64,000 nucleotides of DNA from Gimesia benthica (GCF_009720525.1 NZ_CP043930.1:744001-808000), one strand, 5' to 3'; positions 36,303 to 46,721 are shown, numbered from the stretch's first letter. The notes: generated by a model not told the origin, from the letters alone. Numbers and translations: made by a program.

Positions 36303-36879
36303 CGTTCTCAATACCTGCTTGTTATTCAACGTCTAAAAATAATCAGGGATCCAGTCCTGCTCCGACTGTTTCCTGCTGAAAGTCGCATCCTAAGATCCTC
36401 GAAACCACCTCACAAAGGAGAGACGATGACTCTGGTGCCATTGTCAAGATGCGCTCAAAATGAGGGTTTTAACAGCAGTGGAGTATATCAGCACTGTTTT
36501 GCCCCTAGTAGCATCGCTTCCCCAAATTTATATTTTGCTCCTAAAAAGCTGCTTTTTCCCAATAAGAGAACTGAGAATCCAATTCGATTCCGCATTAACT
36601 TTCTTCAGAAACCGTTTCTCAGATATCTGTACTCAGACAGCCGTTGGACGAATGCCCCTTCAGTCTCTATAATGGTTCATCCGAAACAGATTCCCCGTTG
36701 CGGGCTTCGACCAATCTACGGTCGATGAACCCACGCAACCTGCTGCCTGTCACAGCTGAGGGAGTCATGGTATAACGTACGCAAGCTGAAATTACTCTTA
36801 TCGTACGATTCCTGCTGAGTATTGACTTAAAGTGAATCAGCAAAAAGACTTTTAACCTTTTTATTCTCTGGAGATTAAA
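36303..36879. other. Divergent spacer between purD and asd
   Basis: 577 bases with no convincing gene; two short plus-strand frames near 36426-36728 lack ribosome-binding sites. A TTGACT (36822-36827) lies near asd, but no good -10 follows. No riboswitch fold was recognised. Confidence 0.4.
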
Positions 36880-37893
36880 GTGTTTGATACTGTCGCCATC
36901 ATTGGTGCCACCGGTGCCGTCGGGCACATCATGCGGAAACTGCTGGAAGACCGGAACTTCCAGGCGAAACAATTTCGATTTCTGGCTTCGGCCCGCTCCG
37001 CAGGCAAAACACTCGAATTTCAGGGAAAAACATACACTCTGGAAGAACTGACCAAAGATTCTTTTGAGGGAGTCGAGCTGGTCATCGCGTCTACCCCGGA
37101 TGATGTTGCCGCCGAATTTCTGCCCTCTGCAGTCGAAGCCGGCGCGATCGTCATCGATGAATCGGGTTACTGGCGGATGAAGCCGGAAGTGGCGCTTGTC
37201 GTTCCGGAAATCAATCCCGAAGCGGCCCTGGAAGCAAAAGGGATTATCGCCAGCCCCAACTGTTCGACCACTCAGATGGTCATGGCCCTGAAGCCGCTGC
37301 ACGATGCTTCTCCTGTGAAACGGGTAATCGTCAGCACATACCAGGCGACCAGTGGAGCAGGGGTTGCCGGCACCAGCGATCTGCTGGAAGGTTCACGCGC
37401 CTATCTGGATGAAAAAGACTACGAATATCAGGTCTTTCCTCACCCAATCGCCTTCAATGCGATCCCTCAGATCGGCAGCGAAAAGGAAGACGGCTACACC
37501 AGCGAAGAAATGAAGATGGTCTACGAAACCCGTAAAATCCTTGGTGATGAATCCATCCAGGTCAATCCAACCTGTGTCCGGATTCCCGTTGCCAACTGTC
37601 ACAGCGAAACCATTACGGTCGAAACCGAACGCCCGATTTCACCAGAAGAAGCCCGCAAGCTCTTCTCTGAATTCCCCGGAATCACCGTAGTAGACGACCT
37701 GCAGAAACTGGAATACCCGCTCCCCTCGAATTGTGATGGAAGCGATGAAGTCTTTATCGGACGGATCCGCCGCGATATTTCGAATCCGAACGGGCTCTCA
37801 TTCTGGTGCGTCAGCGATAACCTGCGTAAGGGGGCCGCCACCAATGCGGTTCAAATCGCAGAACTGCTGGCGAAACACAAAGCCTGCACCTAA
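36880..37893 (+). CDS. asd: Aspartate-semialdehyde dehydrogenase
   Basis: Reduces aspartyl phosphate to aspartate semialdehyde for lysine/diaminopimelate, threonine and methionine synthesis. It starts at GTG 36880 with GGAG 7 bases upstream (CTGGAGATTAAAGTG). NADP-binding motif GATGAVGHIM (9-18). Catalytic Cys128 in SPNCSTTQ. The substrate-binding region CVRIPVANCHSETITVE (about 230-246) contains the active-site His. The length of 337 is normal. It is followed after 90 bases by lysA, so the two likely serve the diaminopimelate/lysine branch together. Confidence 0.96.
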   Translation: MFDTVAIIGATGAVGHIMRKLLEDRNFQAKQFRFLASARSAGKTLEFQGKTYTLEELTKDSFEGVELVIASTPDDVAAEFLPSAVEAGAIVIDESGYWRMKPEVALVVPEINPEAALEAKGIIASPNCSTTQMVMALKPLHDASPVKRVIVSTYQATSGAGVAGTSDLLEGSRAYLDEKDYEYQVFPHPIAFNAIPQIGSEKEDGYTSEEMKMVYETRKILGDESIQVNPTCVRIPVANCHSETITVETERPISPEEARKLFSEFPGITVVDDLQKLEYPLPSNCDGSDEVFIGRIRRDISNPNGLSFWCVSDNLRKGAATNAVQIAELLAKHKACT

Positions 37894-37983
37894 GCAGGCT
37901 TTCGCCACCTGTTTCGTCTTCGCTGCTTCGCGCGTTGATTTTCTTTCTGTTTACGATGATTTTAGCCTCGTGAAAGTTACGCA

Positions 37984-39255
37984 ATGACCGCCTTTCATTA
38001 CCAAAACGATGAACTGTTCTGTGAAAATGTCCCTGTTGCCCAACTGGCAGAAGAATTTGGAACTCCGCTCTGGATCTACTCCAAATCAGCTTTCCTGGGA
38101 CGGTTAAAAGAGATTCAGGATGCGTTCGCCGAAGTCGATCCGGTCATCTGCTACTCCGTCAAAGCGAATGGCAACCTGAGCATTCTCAAGACCATGAACG
38201 ACGCCGGCAGCAGTTTCGACGTCGTTTCCGGTGGGGAACTGTTCCGGGTAAAACAGGCTGGTGCAGACACGACACGTGTGGTCTTCGCGGGAGTTGGTAA
38301 GACGGACGAAGAAATCCGCCAGGCTCTCCAAGCCGATATTCTGATGTTCGATGTTGAGAGTGAAGCCGAACTGGATGCGATCGCTGCCATCGCGGGAGAG
38401 TTGGGCTGCGTCGGTCGGGTCGCACTGCGTCTCAACCCTGATATCGATGCGAAAACACACCACAAAACCACGACCGGTAAAAAGGGCAACAAGTTCGGTA
38501 TGGACATCGAACGGGCCACCGAACTGGCAGATAAGGTTCTCAAAGATGATCGTCTCGAGCTGACCGGCATCCATATGCACCTTGGTTCGCCGATCCTTTC
38601 GACCGATCCGTATGCCAAAGCGGTTAAAAAGGGAGCTGAAGTCATTCAGCAGCTGCGGGATAAAGGCCATAACACCAACTGGATGAATCTGGGTGGTGGT
38701 TTTGGGATCAGCTACAAAACGGATGAAGGCCCTTCCGCACAGACTTATGCCGACGTGATCGTTCCTACAATCAAGGAGATCGGCTGTCGTCTGGCTCTGG
38801 AACCCGGACGTTTCATCGCCGGAAACTCAGGCATCCTGGTCAGCCAGATCGTCTTCACCAAGCGGGAAGGGGGCAAGTTGTTCTATATCCAGGATGGCGG
38901 CATGACCGATCTCGTCCGCCCCGCGATGTATGACTCCTATCATCGCGTCTGGCCCGTCAAACCCAAGGTGCCCATGCCCTTTGACTGTGAAGGCGAAATC
39001 GCAGGCTGCGAGCCTGCAGACGTCGTGGGTCCGGTTTGCGAGTCCTGCGATTATTTCGCCAAAGATCGCTATCTGCCTCCCATGGAACGGGGCGACTATC
39101 TCTGCATGTTCAGCGCGGGTGCGTATGGTTCTGTGATGAGCAGCAACTACAATGCCCGCCCCCGTAGTGCAGAAATACTGGTGGATGGCAGCGACTATCA
39201 GGTTATTCGCCGTCGCGAAACCTACGAAGAGCTGATCGCGCTCGAACAGGCTTAA
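37984..39255 (+). CDS. lysA: Diaminopimelate decarboxylase
   Basis: PLP-dependent fold-type III decarboxylase producing lysine. Lys60 in CYSVKANGN is the PLP-binding residue. HMHLGSPI (about 198-205), [13 protein letters not shown] (about 238-250), EPGRFIAGN (about 276-284) and [11 protein letters not shown] (with the catalytic Cys from the partner subunit) are all present. The length of 423 is normal. It lies downstream of asd on the same strand with a 90-base gap and is probably co-transcribed. Confidence 0.96.
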   Translation: MTAFHYQNDELFCENVPVAQLAEEFGTPLWIYSKSAFLGRLKEIQDAFAEVDPVICYSVKANGNLSILKTMNDAGSSFDVVSGGELFRVKQAGADTTRVVFAGVGKTDEEIRQALQADILMFDVESEAELDAIAAIAGELGCVGRVALRLNPDIDAKTHHKTTTGKKGNKFGMDIERATELADKVLKDDRLELTGIHMHLGSPILSTDPYAKAVKKGAEVIQQLRDKGHNTNWMNLGGGFGISYKTDEGPSAQTYADVIVPTIKEIGCRLALEPGRFIAGNSGILVSQIVFTKREGGKLFYIQDGGMTDLVRPAMYDSYHRVWPVKPKVPMPFDCEGEIAGCEPADVVGPVCESCDYFAKDRYLPPMERGDYLCMFSAGAYGSVMSSNYNARPRSAEILVDGSDYQVIRRRETYEELIALEQA

Positions 39256-39672
39256 GCTTCAAATGGGTTCCCCGACTCAACTTCCCAATCTGTTCAGAAG
39301 ACCAGATTCCGGTGGTCGGGTTATAACAGTTATCGGGTTCATGCCTGCTTTGCTGCGCTGAGAGCAGGAAAGCAGGGGGGCTCCGCTTCCTTCGATTGAA
39401 CCGTTATCGCCGTCAGAAACGATGATACTTGATACAGAAGCTGCCGTGGAGAATATGTCCATACGAATACCAGACAACAGATTTCTGTGAAGAGTCTATT
39501 GAAATAATTGAATTATGTTGTTTTGGGTAAGGTGATAAGAATAGTATATTAAAACTGTTACTATCATCTCGCTGAGAGATATTCTATCTATCAGTTCGAC
39601 AGTGCCTGCTCAGGCTCTGTCTCGATAGCCGCCATGAATAGCCGACAACCACGACGACACGGAGTCGACTGA
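39256..39672. other. Intergenic spacer between lysA and the HEAT-repeat gene
   Basis: 417 bases. It turns AT-rich near 39490-39590, which is likely the promoter area of the next gene. I see no gene or strong hairpin. Confidence 0.4.
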
Positions 39673-41916
39673 ATGTCTTTAAATAACCGGATCCTGGCAT
39701 TAATTGCTCTGGTATTTCTCTGCGCTTTGAGTACGCCTTCTTCCGTCTGGTCTCAAGAACCACCACCGGCCACAACTCCTGAAACAACAACGGCTACCGG
39801 CCTGACTGCCGATGATCTGCTGCTCTCCAAGCCTGAGACCCCCGAACAGCTGATGCAGGCTGTGGTGCAGCTGACAGACCTGGGGCATGCGGCTTCCGCC
39901 AAAGCGTATCTGGACCAGTTGCTGAAAGGCAATCCAGACGATGAACTGATCCTGAAGCTCCGTGACAAGTACGGTCCTGCTGCTTTTCTCCGCCTGGCTA
40001 ATAACAAGAAACTGCAACCCGAGTCGATCACCCTGTTAAAGAAAATGGAATCCGCCTTCAGGGCGTATGCCACAGATCCCTCCCGGATTAACTCTCTGAT
40101 CGATGCACTTTCGGGAACGCCTACGGAACGGGACATTGCCATCATTCAGCTCAAATCGGCTGGTGAGATTGTTGCTCCTCCAATTCTCAAGCAACTGAGC
40201 CAGAGCCAGGACCCGGCACGAAATGACGAACTGACATTTGCCCTGACTCAGCTTGGTGATCCTGTCGTTCCGCCACTGATTGCAGCCCTGCGGGCACCAC
40301 AGGAGAAAATTCGTAAAATCGCAGCAGACGTTCTCGGCGATCTTGCCCGACCGACTGATGCCCTCTACCTCTGGAATCCCGCTTTTTCCCAGAGCCAGCC
40401 GCAAAGCGTTCAAGTGGCGGCCCGCTTGGCACTGGCCAAGATCCTGGGTAAGAACCCCCGCAAGACCTATGAGCTGAATCGCCATGAAGCGCAGCTTGTA
40501 CTGAAAAATGCGGCCCTCAACCTGTACCAGAAACATGAAGCGAAATCAGAAACCCAGTCCATCTGGGTCTGGGACAATGCGGCTCAGACGGTCGTCAAGA
40601 AGGAACTCCCCGCCCAGGAAGTCAACCTGATTGAAGGACTCCGACTGGCCAAAGAAGCTCTGGAAATGTCTCCGGACAAACAGGACGTACAAACACTCTA
40701 TCTGGCAATGGCGCTCGCCCTTGAAGCATACCAGGTTGGCTGGAATCAGCCATTACCCGAAGGCCCCGGCACGACCTTCAACCTGGCCCTGCTTTCCGGT
40801 CCCTCTGCAGTCAGCCGTGTGCTGGCCCTGGCGATGAAACAGGGGCATACTCCCAGTGCTCTCGCCGCCCTCAAGGCTCTGGGTCAGATCGGTTCGCGCA
40901 CACTGCTGCACGAACAGCTCGACAAGCACTCATCTCTGATCGCCGCCCTGAATTACCCCGATCGACGGGTACAGTTTGCCGCTGCTACAGCGATTCTGCA
41001 GCTTGACCCGGCAAAACCTTTCCCGGGAGCCAACCGCGTAATCAGCATCCTGACCCGCGCTCTGCGGGGCGAGGGCACACAGGCTGCGATCGTGGTCGAC
41101 AGCAGCATTCCCCGGGGACAGACCATGGCGGGTGTGTTCCACGAGCTGGGATATGAAACCACGCCAGTTCAAACAGGCATGGCCGGTTTCAAAGCCGCCA
41201 CCGATCGCATGGATGTCGAATTCATCGCGCTGGAATATAACATTGCACGCTGGGGGCTCTCTCAAACCATCGCCAACTTGAGAGCCGATTCCCGGACTGC
41301 AAATATCCCAATCATCATCTATGGCCCGCTACGCCTGCAGAACAAGATTGAATACTCGACACGCTATTATCCGCTGGTCAAGTATATGGTCGAATCAGAA
41401 AACACAGACGATATCGGCTCACAACTCAAGCCGTTTCTGGAGGGACTGAAAACCCCCGAACTCACCGGCGAACTTCGCTCCGAGTACCGGGCGGCAGCCT
41501 TGTACTGGCTGTCACACATCGCTTCCAGCCAGCGAACGAACATTTATGATCTGAAACAGGCTGAGCAGCCTCTGCTGGACCTGGTTTCCGACCGCAGTCT
41601 GGCATCGAACGCCCTGATCACACTGGGTGGAATCCCCACCCGCACGGCACAGGAAGACCTGGTGCAGGTGATTACGACTCCGACCTTTGAAGCAGACGTG
41701 CGTGAAATCTCCGCATTACAGCTGGCGTTCCATATCCAGAAGTTTGGACTGATGATCGATACCATGCAGATCTCGGCACTGCAGAAAGCCTACCAGGCAG
41801 CCAAAGATCCCAAGTTGAATACTGCACTGGCATCGGTGATGGGAACCCTCATGCCGGATAGCAAAGTGGTCGGCGAGCGGCTTCAGAAGTTCCAGCCTGC
41901 TGGTGCACTGCCTTAA
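39673..41916 (+). CDS. Exported HEAT-repeat protein with an embedded receiver-like domain
   Basis: A 747-residue protein. Signal peptide about 6-26 (ILALIALVFLCALSTPSSVWS), then a Pro/Thr-rich linker. HEAT/armadillo-like helical repeats fill about 45-260 (GTPTERDIAIIQLKSAGE, DPVVPPLIAALRAPQEKIRK) and about 380-465 (LKALGQIGSRTLLHEQL). Residues about 470-590 switch to alpha/beta (AAIVVDSSIPRGQTMAGVFHE, VEFIALEYNI, NIPIIIYGP) and look like a degenerate response-regulator receiver domain. HEAT-like repeats then resume to the end. It is probably a periplasmic scaffold. It is convergent with the thioredoxin-like gene, sharing a bidirectional terminator. Confidence 0.82.
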   Translation: MSLNNRILALIALVFLCALSTPSSVWSQEPPPATTPETTTATGLTADDLLLSKPETPEQLMQAVVQLTDLGHAASAKAYLDQLLKGNPDDELILKLRDKYGPAAFLRLANNKKLQPESITLLKKMESAFRAYATDPSRINSLIDALSGTPTERDIAIIQLKSAGEIVAPPILKQLSQSQDPARNDELTFALTQLGDPVVPPLIAALRAPQEKIRKIAADVLGDLARPTDALYLWNPAFSQSQPQSVQVAARLALAKILGKNPRKTYELNRHEAQLVLKNAALNLYQKHEAKSETQSIWVWDNAAQTVVKKELPAQEVNLIEGLRLAKEALEMSPDKQDVQTLYLAMALALEAYQVGWNQPLPEGPGTTFNLALLSGPSAVSRVLALAMKQGHTPSALAALKALGQIGSRTLLHEQLDKHSSLIAALNYPDRRVQFAAATAILQLDPAKPFPGANRVISILTRALRGEGTQAAIVVDSSIPRGQTMAGVFHELGYETTPVQTGMAGFKAATDRMDVEFIALEYNIARWGLSQTIANLRADSRTANIPIIIYGPLRLQNKIEYSTRYYPLVKYMVESENTDDIGSQLKPFLEGLKTPELTGELRSEYRAAALYWLSHIASSQRTNIYDLKQAEQPLLDLVSDRSLASNALITLGGIPTRTAQEDLVQVITTPTFEADVREISALQLAFHIQKFGLMIDTMQISALQKAYQAAKDPKLNTALASVMGTLMPDSKVVGERLQKFQPAGALP

Positions 41917-41941
41917 GCGAGGCTTTTGCGACATCCGTAAA

Positions 41942-41977
41942 AAAACTCCGCAGGCTTTAACGAGCCTGCGGAGTTTT
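41942..41977. terminator. Bidirectional terminator between convergent genes
   Basis: A 14-bp stem (41943-41956 with 41963-41976), AAACTCCGCAGGCT paired with AGCCTGCGGAGTTT, with a 6-base loop. A and T runs on the two sides allow use in both directions. Confidence 0.85.
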
Positions 41978-42001
41978 GTGTTTTAATAAGCTTGAGAGAT
42001 G

Positions 42002-43372
42002 CTACTGGGCACTCGCCTGTGTTTTCTTTCTCAGCAGTGATCGCAGAGGTTCTTCCAGCAGTTTCACATCGGAAGTAACCACTTCGGTAATCCCCGTGTG
42101 ATCCACCAGCATCATCATTGGCACACTACGTACGCCGTAGTGCAGTGCGGCCGGGTTGTTCCAGCCCCGCTTGTCACGAGCTGAGTAGAAGATCTGACGC
42201 CAGTCGAGTGGTGACTTCTCCTGGAAAGCATCGATGGCTGGTTCCTCCAGGTCCAGGTTGACGCCTACGATTTCAAAACCGTATTTGCGGTACTTCTTGG
42301 AGAGGGCCTGGATCTCAGGCAGCTGTTCAATAAAGGGTTTGGCAGTTGTCGACCAGAACACGACCAGCACCACGCTCCCTTTGTAATCGTCGATGGAGAC
42401 ATAACCACCTTCAATGGTCTCTCCGGCCAGCTGAATCGGCTGTCCTTTCAGCTTCAGACGACGAGACAGTCCGGCGACCTGTGCGGTCTCATTGCTTTTG
42501 GGGAACCTGGTTTCCAGATCGAGACAGCAGTCCAGGGCTGACTGATTCAAACCGTACAGCTGACAGGTTTCTGCAGCGGCCTGCAACATCTGTGGTGCCC
42601 GGATATTTTCCTGGGGAAAACGGGTGGCGAACAGACGAGCCTGCTTGACGAACTCTTCAATCCAGCGCGGGTCCTGCTGCGCAAAACGCTGTGCACTGGT
42701 ATTCGCAAATTTCGCGACGGTGAAGCCAGCTTCCGCAGCGGAAGGAGAATTCGGATCGCGTTTATAAAGAGACTCGGAATGATCATACAGAGCGTCGATA
42801 CTTTCCTGATCTCCCTGCAATGCCATCTGTAAATGGGCATCCAGCAGATGTCGGATACAGACGGTAAACAACCGCTGTTTTTCTTTGTCAGCGTGTGTCT
42901 GCTTTACAGCTTCCATCGCCAGTTGAATGATTTTCTGATTGCGGGCGGCACGGGCCTGCTTCAGTTCTTCAACGTTGTCAGTTTTCGGCAGGGCCAGTAC
43001 ACGCAGACGCGTGATCTCGCGTACGTTCCATTCGGCGGAACCTTCCTTCAGCTCGGAAATCTTGACTTCCTCATCGGCCAGTGACTCATCGTCACCATCC
43101 AGATCGTCCATATCGCGTTTATCACGTTCCAGGCTTGCCGTCTGAATCGCATTTGCATTTGGCTTGAGTGCAGGACCGGTTTGTGAAACCTGAGTGATTT
43201 TGGCACTCGGCGTTTTCTGGAGAGGTTTTGCATCGGCCGGAGCCGCTTCCAGCTTGCCGTCCAGTTTATTGTCCGCCGTCTGTGGAGCAGGGGAATCTCC
43301 GCCACCACAACCAAATTGAGTCAGCGATAACAGGCCCGCTGCTATCATCATGATACCGTGTCGATGCCTCAT
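42002..43372 (-). CDS. Lipoprotein with thioredoxin-like (redoxin) domain lacking the CxxC
   Basis: The start at 43372 (MRHRHGIMMIAAGLL...) is chosen because it yields a classic lipoprotein signal ending LTQFGC; the longer frame to 43465 adds an uncharacteristic charged N-terminus. Length 456. Residues about 20-110 are a low-complexity linker, then an all-helical region (about 115-310). The TlpA/AhpC-like thioredoxin fold follows (about 310-450, with GSVVLVVFWSTTAKPFIEQL and KYGFEIVGVNLDLEEP). The place of the redox CxxC is occupied by STTAK, so disulfide exchange is not expected. Anchoring in the cell envelope is inferred from the lipobox. Confidence 0.82.
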   Translation of the reverse strand: MRHRHGIMMIAAGLLSLTQFGCGGGDSPAPQTADNKLDGKLEAAPADAKPLQKTPSAKITQVSQTGPALKPNANAIQTASLERDKRDMDDLDGDDESLADEEVKISELKEGSAEWNVREITRLRVLALPKTDNVEELKQARAARNQKIIQLAMEAVKQTHADKEKQRLFTVCIRHLLDAHLQMALQGDQESIDALYDHSESLYKRDPNSPSAAEAGFTVAKFANTSAQRFAQQDPRWIEEFVKQARLFATRFPQENIRAPQMLQAAAETCQLYGLNQSALDCCLDLETRFPKSNETAQVAGLSRRLKLKGQPIQLAGETIEGGYVSIDDYKGSVVLVVFWSTTAKPFIEQLPEIQALSKKYRKYGFEIVGVNLDLEEPAIDAFQEKSPLDWRQIFYSARDKRGWNNPAALHYGVRSVPMMMLVDHTGITEVVTSDVKLLEEPLRSLLRKKTQASAQ

Positions 43373-43633
43373 GATCTGGGGCTCTCCTTCCTTTGAGAGT
43401 CGGTAGTATCTGTCGAACCGGGGACGGGGTATTTCGGATTCAGAACTGAGCCGTTCCCTCGGCATTATCGAAAGTCAAAACACTGAATGGGGCGTGTTTT
43501 ACGACAAAATCCACTTTGAAGGCAAGACGAAGGTGGAAAAAATTACAATCCACGTCCGTTTTAAAGCAGGTTTCCTGTCAGCAATCCCTTTCCAGGGAGC
43601 AGCTGTCAAACTCGCCTTCCTGCGCAGACTGCC

Positions 43634-45532
43634 TTAGAGCTCACCGTGATACTGCTTGAATGCTTCAATCGCAAAGTATTCGGGCAGGCCCAGCTGATTG
43701 TAAATCTTTGCCGTATTGCGGGTTCGGTCCTCAGCACGCACCCAGAATTCACGTTTATCGCTTCCCGGGTAAAAAGCACTGTCCTTCTGTGACTCATGCT
43801 TGAAGATCGCTTCCCGTTTTCGCAGGACGACTTCAGGACTCAGCGGAACAGCTCGCTCAATTTCGTGCGGTTCGTACTCTTCCCAGGCACCACGGTACAT
43901 CCAGAATTCGGGAGTGATTTCTTCAGACTTAACCACATCCACGGCATTGATCACCGCTTCGGCACAGACGCGGTGCGTACCATGCGGATCGGACAGGTCT
44001 CCAGCCACATAAATCTGGTGCGGCCGTACTTCGCGTAACAGATCGGCGACGATCGCAATGTCATCTTCGCCAATCGGCTTCTTAGAAACTTGTCCCGTGT
44101 TGTAGAAGGGAAGGTCCAGGAAACGCAGATGTTCTTCCGGTACTCCGGCTGCCTGGGCGCCCGCAGTCGCCTCTGTTTTGCGGATCAGTCCTTTGATTCC
44201 CAGCATCTCGGCATTATCCAGGTCACCCGCATTCTTGCTGGCGATGCTCTCTTTCAAGGCTTCGATGTGGGACAGAACCTTGGTGTCATCGGCATGGAAC
44301 AGTTTGTGGAATTCATGCACGAAATCCAGGTGCCGCAAAGCATCGTGATCGAATACGGCGATATTTCCACTGGTCATGTAGGCGATATAAACTTCATGCC
44401 CCTGATCAGCCAGCGTGATTAAAGTCCCGCCCATCGAAATCACATCATCGTCCGGATGGGGGCTGAAGACGATCACCCGCTGGGGCTCGGTCCCCGCAGG
44501 CCGGGTGCAGATGCCTTCCAGGAGTCCGTCGAATACCCGTTGACGAATCTGAGCCACGGAACCGTACTTGTGGATCAGCTGGTGCAGGTGGTTGTGCAGG
44601 AAATCGTCAGTTTCCAGTTTCAGAAGAGGCTTGCCAACTTCGTTGGAGAGCCAGATGACGGCTTTCTTCTCCAATTGGGAGTTCCACTCAATATTTCCGA
44701 CGATCCAGGGAGTTTTCACCGCAGTCAATTCAGCGGCTGCGGCACTATCGACCGCGAATAAAGAATTAGCATGTGTCTGCAGGAAGCTGGCGGAAACCTC
44801 ATCAGTGACTTCCATTTCCGCGGCCCGCTTGACCACCGACGCCTTATGCTCTCCCAGCGCCATGATGATAATCTTCTTAGCCGAGAGAATACTTCCGACC
44901 CCCATCGTAATCGCATGATGGGGCACGTTGTCTTCGCCAAAGAAGCCGCTGGCGGCATCGCGACGGGTAATTGGATCGAGGTTGACCAGTCGCGTCAGAC
45001 TGTTTCGCGCACTTCCCGGCTCGTTGAACCCGATATGACCGGAGCGACCAATACCCAGTAGTTGTAGGTCCAGACCACCGTAACTCTCGATCAGACGCTC
45101 ATACTCTTCACAGAAAATGTCTACGTCTTCAGCGGCAATATCACCACGGGGGATATGAATATTTTCCTGTTTCACATTCACATGATCGAAGAAATTCTCA
45201 TGCATGAACTTGTGATAGCTGTGGATCGAGTCCGGATCCATGGGCCAGTATTCATCCAGGTTGAACGTGATCACGTTCGAGAAATCCAGGCCTTCTTCGT
45301 TATGCATCCGGATCAGTTCGCGATAGACGCCCAACGGAGTCGAACCGGTCGGTAGTCCCAGGACCGCTGGGATATTCTGTTCATTCTTTTTGCGAACCAG
45401 ATCCGCAACAACAGAGGCTACAAACTTCGCCAGATCGGAAGAGGTCTCGAAAATCTGAGTAGGGACTTTCGTGTGCCTGACAAATTTGGATTTCGGTGTG
45501 ATGCGTGCAGAGCGTGAGATATCAGTGGCCAT
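43634..45532 (-). CDS. NagB-like glucosamine-6-phosphate deaminase fused to a PIG-L/LmbE deacetylase
   Basis: A 632-residue two-domain protein. The NagB-like half (about 25-290) keeps FNLDEYWPM (the catalytic Asp72 equivalent) and GHIGFNEPGS (His143 and Glu148 equivalents). The Asp141 position reads Ser (GIGRSGHI instead of GxGxDGHI). The C-terminal half (about 365-620) is a PIG-L/LmbE deacetylase with zinc motif FSPHPDDD and GGTLITLADQGHEV. The fusion resembles the long 'NagB' proteins of Bacteroidota. A joint deacetylation and deamination of amino sugars is inference. It is divergent from a free-standing PIG-L deacetylase gene. Confidence 0.9.
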   Translation of the reverse strand: MATDISRSARITPKSKFVRHTKVPTQIFETSSDLAKFVASVVADLVRKKNEQNIPAVLGLPTGSTPLGVYRELIRMHNEEGLDFSNVITFNLDEYWPMDPDSIHSYHKFMHENFFDHVNVKQENIHIPRGDIAAEDVDIFCEEYERLIESYGGLDLQLLGIGRSGHIGFNEPGSARNSLTRLVNLDPITRRDAASGFFGEDNVPHHAITMGVGSILSAKKIIIMALGEHKASVVKRAAEMEVTDEVSASFLQTHANSLFAVDSAAAAELTAVKTPWIVGNIEWNSQLEKKAVIWLSNEVGKPLLKLETDDFLHNHLHQLIHKYGSVAQIRQRVFDGLLEGICTRPAGTEPQRVIVFSPHPDDDVISMGGTLITLADQGHEVYIAYMTSGNIAVFDHDALRHLDFVHEFHKLFHADDTKVLSHIEALKESIASKNAGDLDNAEMLGIKGLIRKTEATAGAQAAGVPEEHLRFLDLPFYNTGQVSKKPIGEDDIAIVADLLREVRPHQIYVAGDLSDPHGTHRVCAEAVINAVDVVKSEEITPEFWMYRGAWEEYEPHEIERAVPLSPEVVLRKREAIFKHESQKDSAFYPGSDKREFWVRAEDRTRNTAKIYNQLGLPEYFAIEAFKQYHGEL

Positions 45533-45746
45533 CAGACAATATTGATCCGTTAAGAAAAGAACTCCAGATGCAAGTTGCTAACTGAATCACGATAAAGCTT
45601 CGCGCCAGCCGGGACAACTCAAAAAATATAGTCACACGAACACTAGCCCCGTATACGTGCTTTTTTAATCAATGTTTATTATAACTATCTCCACGAAAAG
45701 CTCACTACCAATTGTTAGACCTAAATACAGAGAGAAAGAAATTTTC

Positions 45747-46514
45747 ATGGCAAATCAGGCAGAATCTCTGCGAATTCTTGCGATTCACGCCCATCCAGAC
45801 GATATCGAAATCCAGTGTGCGGGTACTTTGGCCCGGCTGAAAAACCTGGGATGTCATATTACCATGGCCACCATGACCGCCGGCGATTGTGGCAGTGCAG
45901 AAATGGGACCGGTTGAAATTGCCAACGTCCGTCGAGCCGAAGCCCAGAAAGCAGCTGACATGCTCGGGGCAGACTACATGTGCCTCGAATTTCGGGACCT
46001 CGCGATCATTGTCGACAACGAATCCCGCCGGCGGGTCACTGAAGCAGTGCGCAAAGCCCGGCCGGACATCGTCTTAACGGCTCCCCCAGTCGACTACATG
46101 AGCGATCACGAAATGACCAGTCGTCTCGTGCGAGATGCCTGTTTTGGTGCGTCAGCGCCCAACTACACCACTCACGAAATTCAGCCGGCTCCGCCCACGG
46201 AAAAAATTCCGCATCTGTATTATGTTGATCCGATCGAAGGTTGCGATTATTTTGGTAACCCGATCGAACCACAGTTTATCATCGATATTTCTGAAACTTT
46301 TGATCTTAAGATTAAAATGCTGGCCTGTCACGAAAGCCAGCGGGCCTGGTTAAGAAAACAGCATGGCCTGGACGAATATCTTGATGGCACCGAGCGTTGG
46401 TCCGCTTCCCGTGGCGAACAGATCGGTGTAAAATACGGCGAAGCCTTCGTACAACACTGCGGCCATCCATACCCTCACAGCAACCTGCTCAAGGAACTGC
46501 TGGAGAGTAAATAA
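45747..46514 (+). CDS. PIG-L/LmbE-family N-acetyl-sugar deacetylase
   Basis: A 255-residue zinc deacetylase. The start at 45747 ([19 protein letters not shown]) is preferred over 45672, whose 25 extra residues precede the conserved first strand. Zinc motif [20 protein letters not shown] (about 11-30); the later ligand is near [16 protein letters not shown] (about 111-126). Family members remove acetyl groups from GlcNAc-type sugars (for example BshB, MshB and GlcNAc-PI). It is divergent from the NagB-deacetylase fusion, which suggests a shared amino-sugar pathway. Confidence 0.9.
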   Translation: MANQAESLRILAIHAHPDDIEIQCAGTLARLKNLGCHITMATMTAGDCGSAEMGPVEIANVRRAEAQKAADMLGADYMCLEFRDLAIIVDNESRRRVTEAVRKARPDIVLTAPPVDYMSDHEMTSRLVRDACFGASAPNYTTHEIQPAPPTEKIPHLYYVDPIEGCDYFGNPIEPQFIIDISETFDLKIKMLACHESQRAWLRKQHGLDEYLDGTERWSASRGEQIGVKYGEAFVQHCGHPYPHSNLLKELLESK

Positions 46515-46553
46515 CCAACCTCACTCACTCCATTCAACAGTAAAGCTGACAAG

Positions 46554-46721
46554 ATGAACGAACCCGCTAAACAGGAACTGCCTTACACCGAGTCAGAAAT
46601 CGAAACCATGGCTTCGGAAGACGCCAAAGCAGGGCGTTTTCTCACCAAGATGATGGTCTTCACCTTCTGCTACACCATCTTCGTCGGTGCCTATGTCATC
46701 TACTGGAGTCTGCAGAACTGA
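46554..46721 (+). CDS. Small single-TM protein (55 residues)
   Basis: ATG 46554 to TGA 46721, 39 bases after the deacetylase stop. The product is MNEPAKQELPYTESEI... with a soluble acidic N-terminus of about 31 residues and one TM helix (MMVFTFCYTIFVGAYVIYW). It is followed at once by a strong terminator (46754-46786), so it is the last cistron of the deacetylase transcript. The frame has normal codon usage, and gene, spacing and terminator support it. Its function is unknown. Confidence 0.65.
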   Translation: MNEPAKQELPYTESEIETMASEDAKAGRFLTKMMVFTFCYTIFVGAYVIYWSLQN

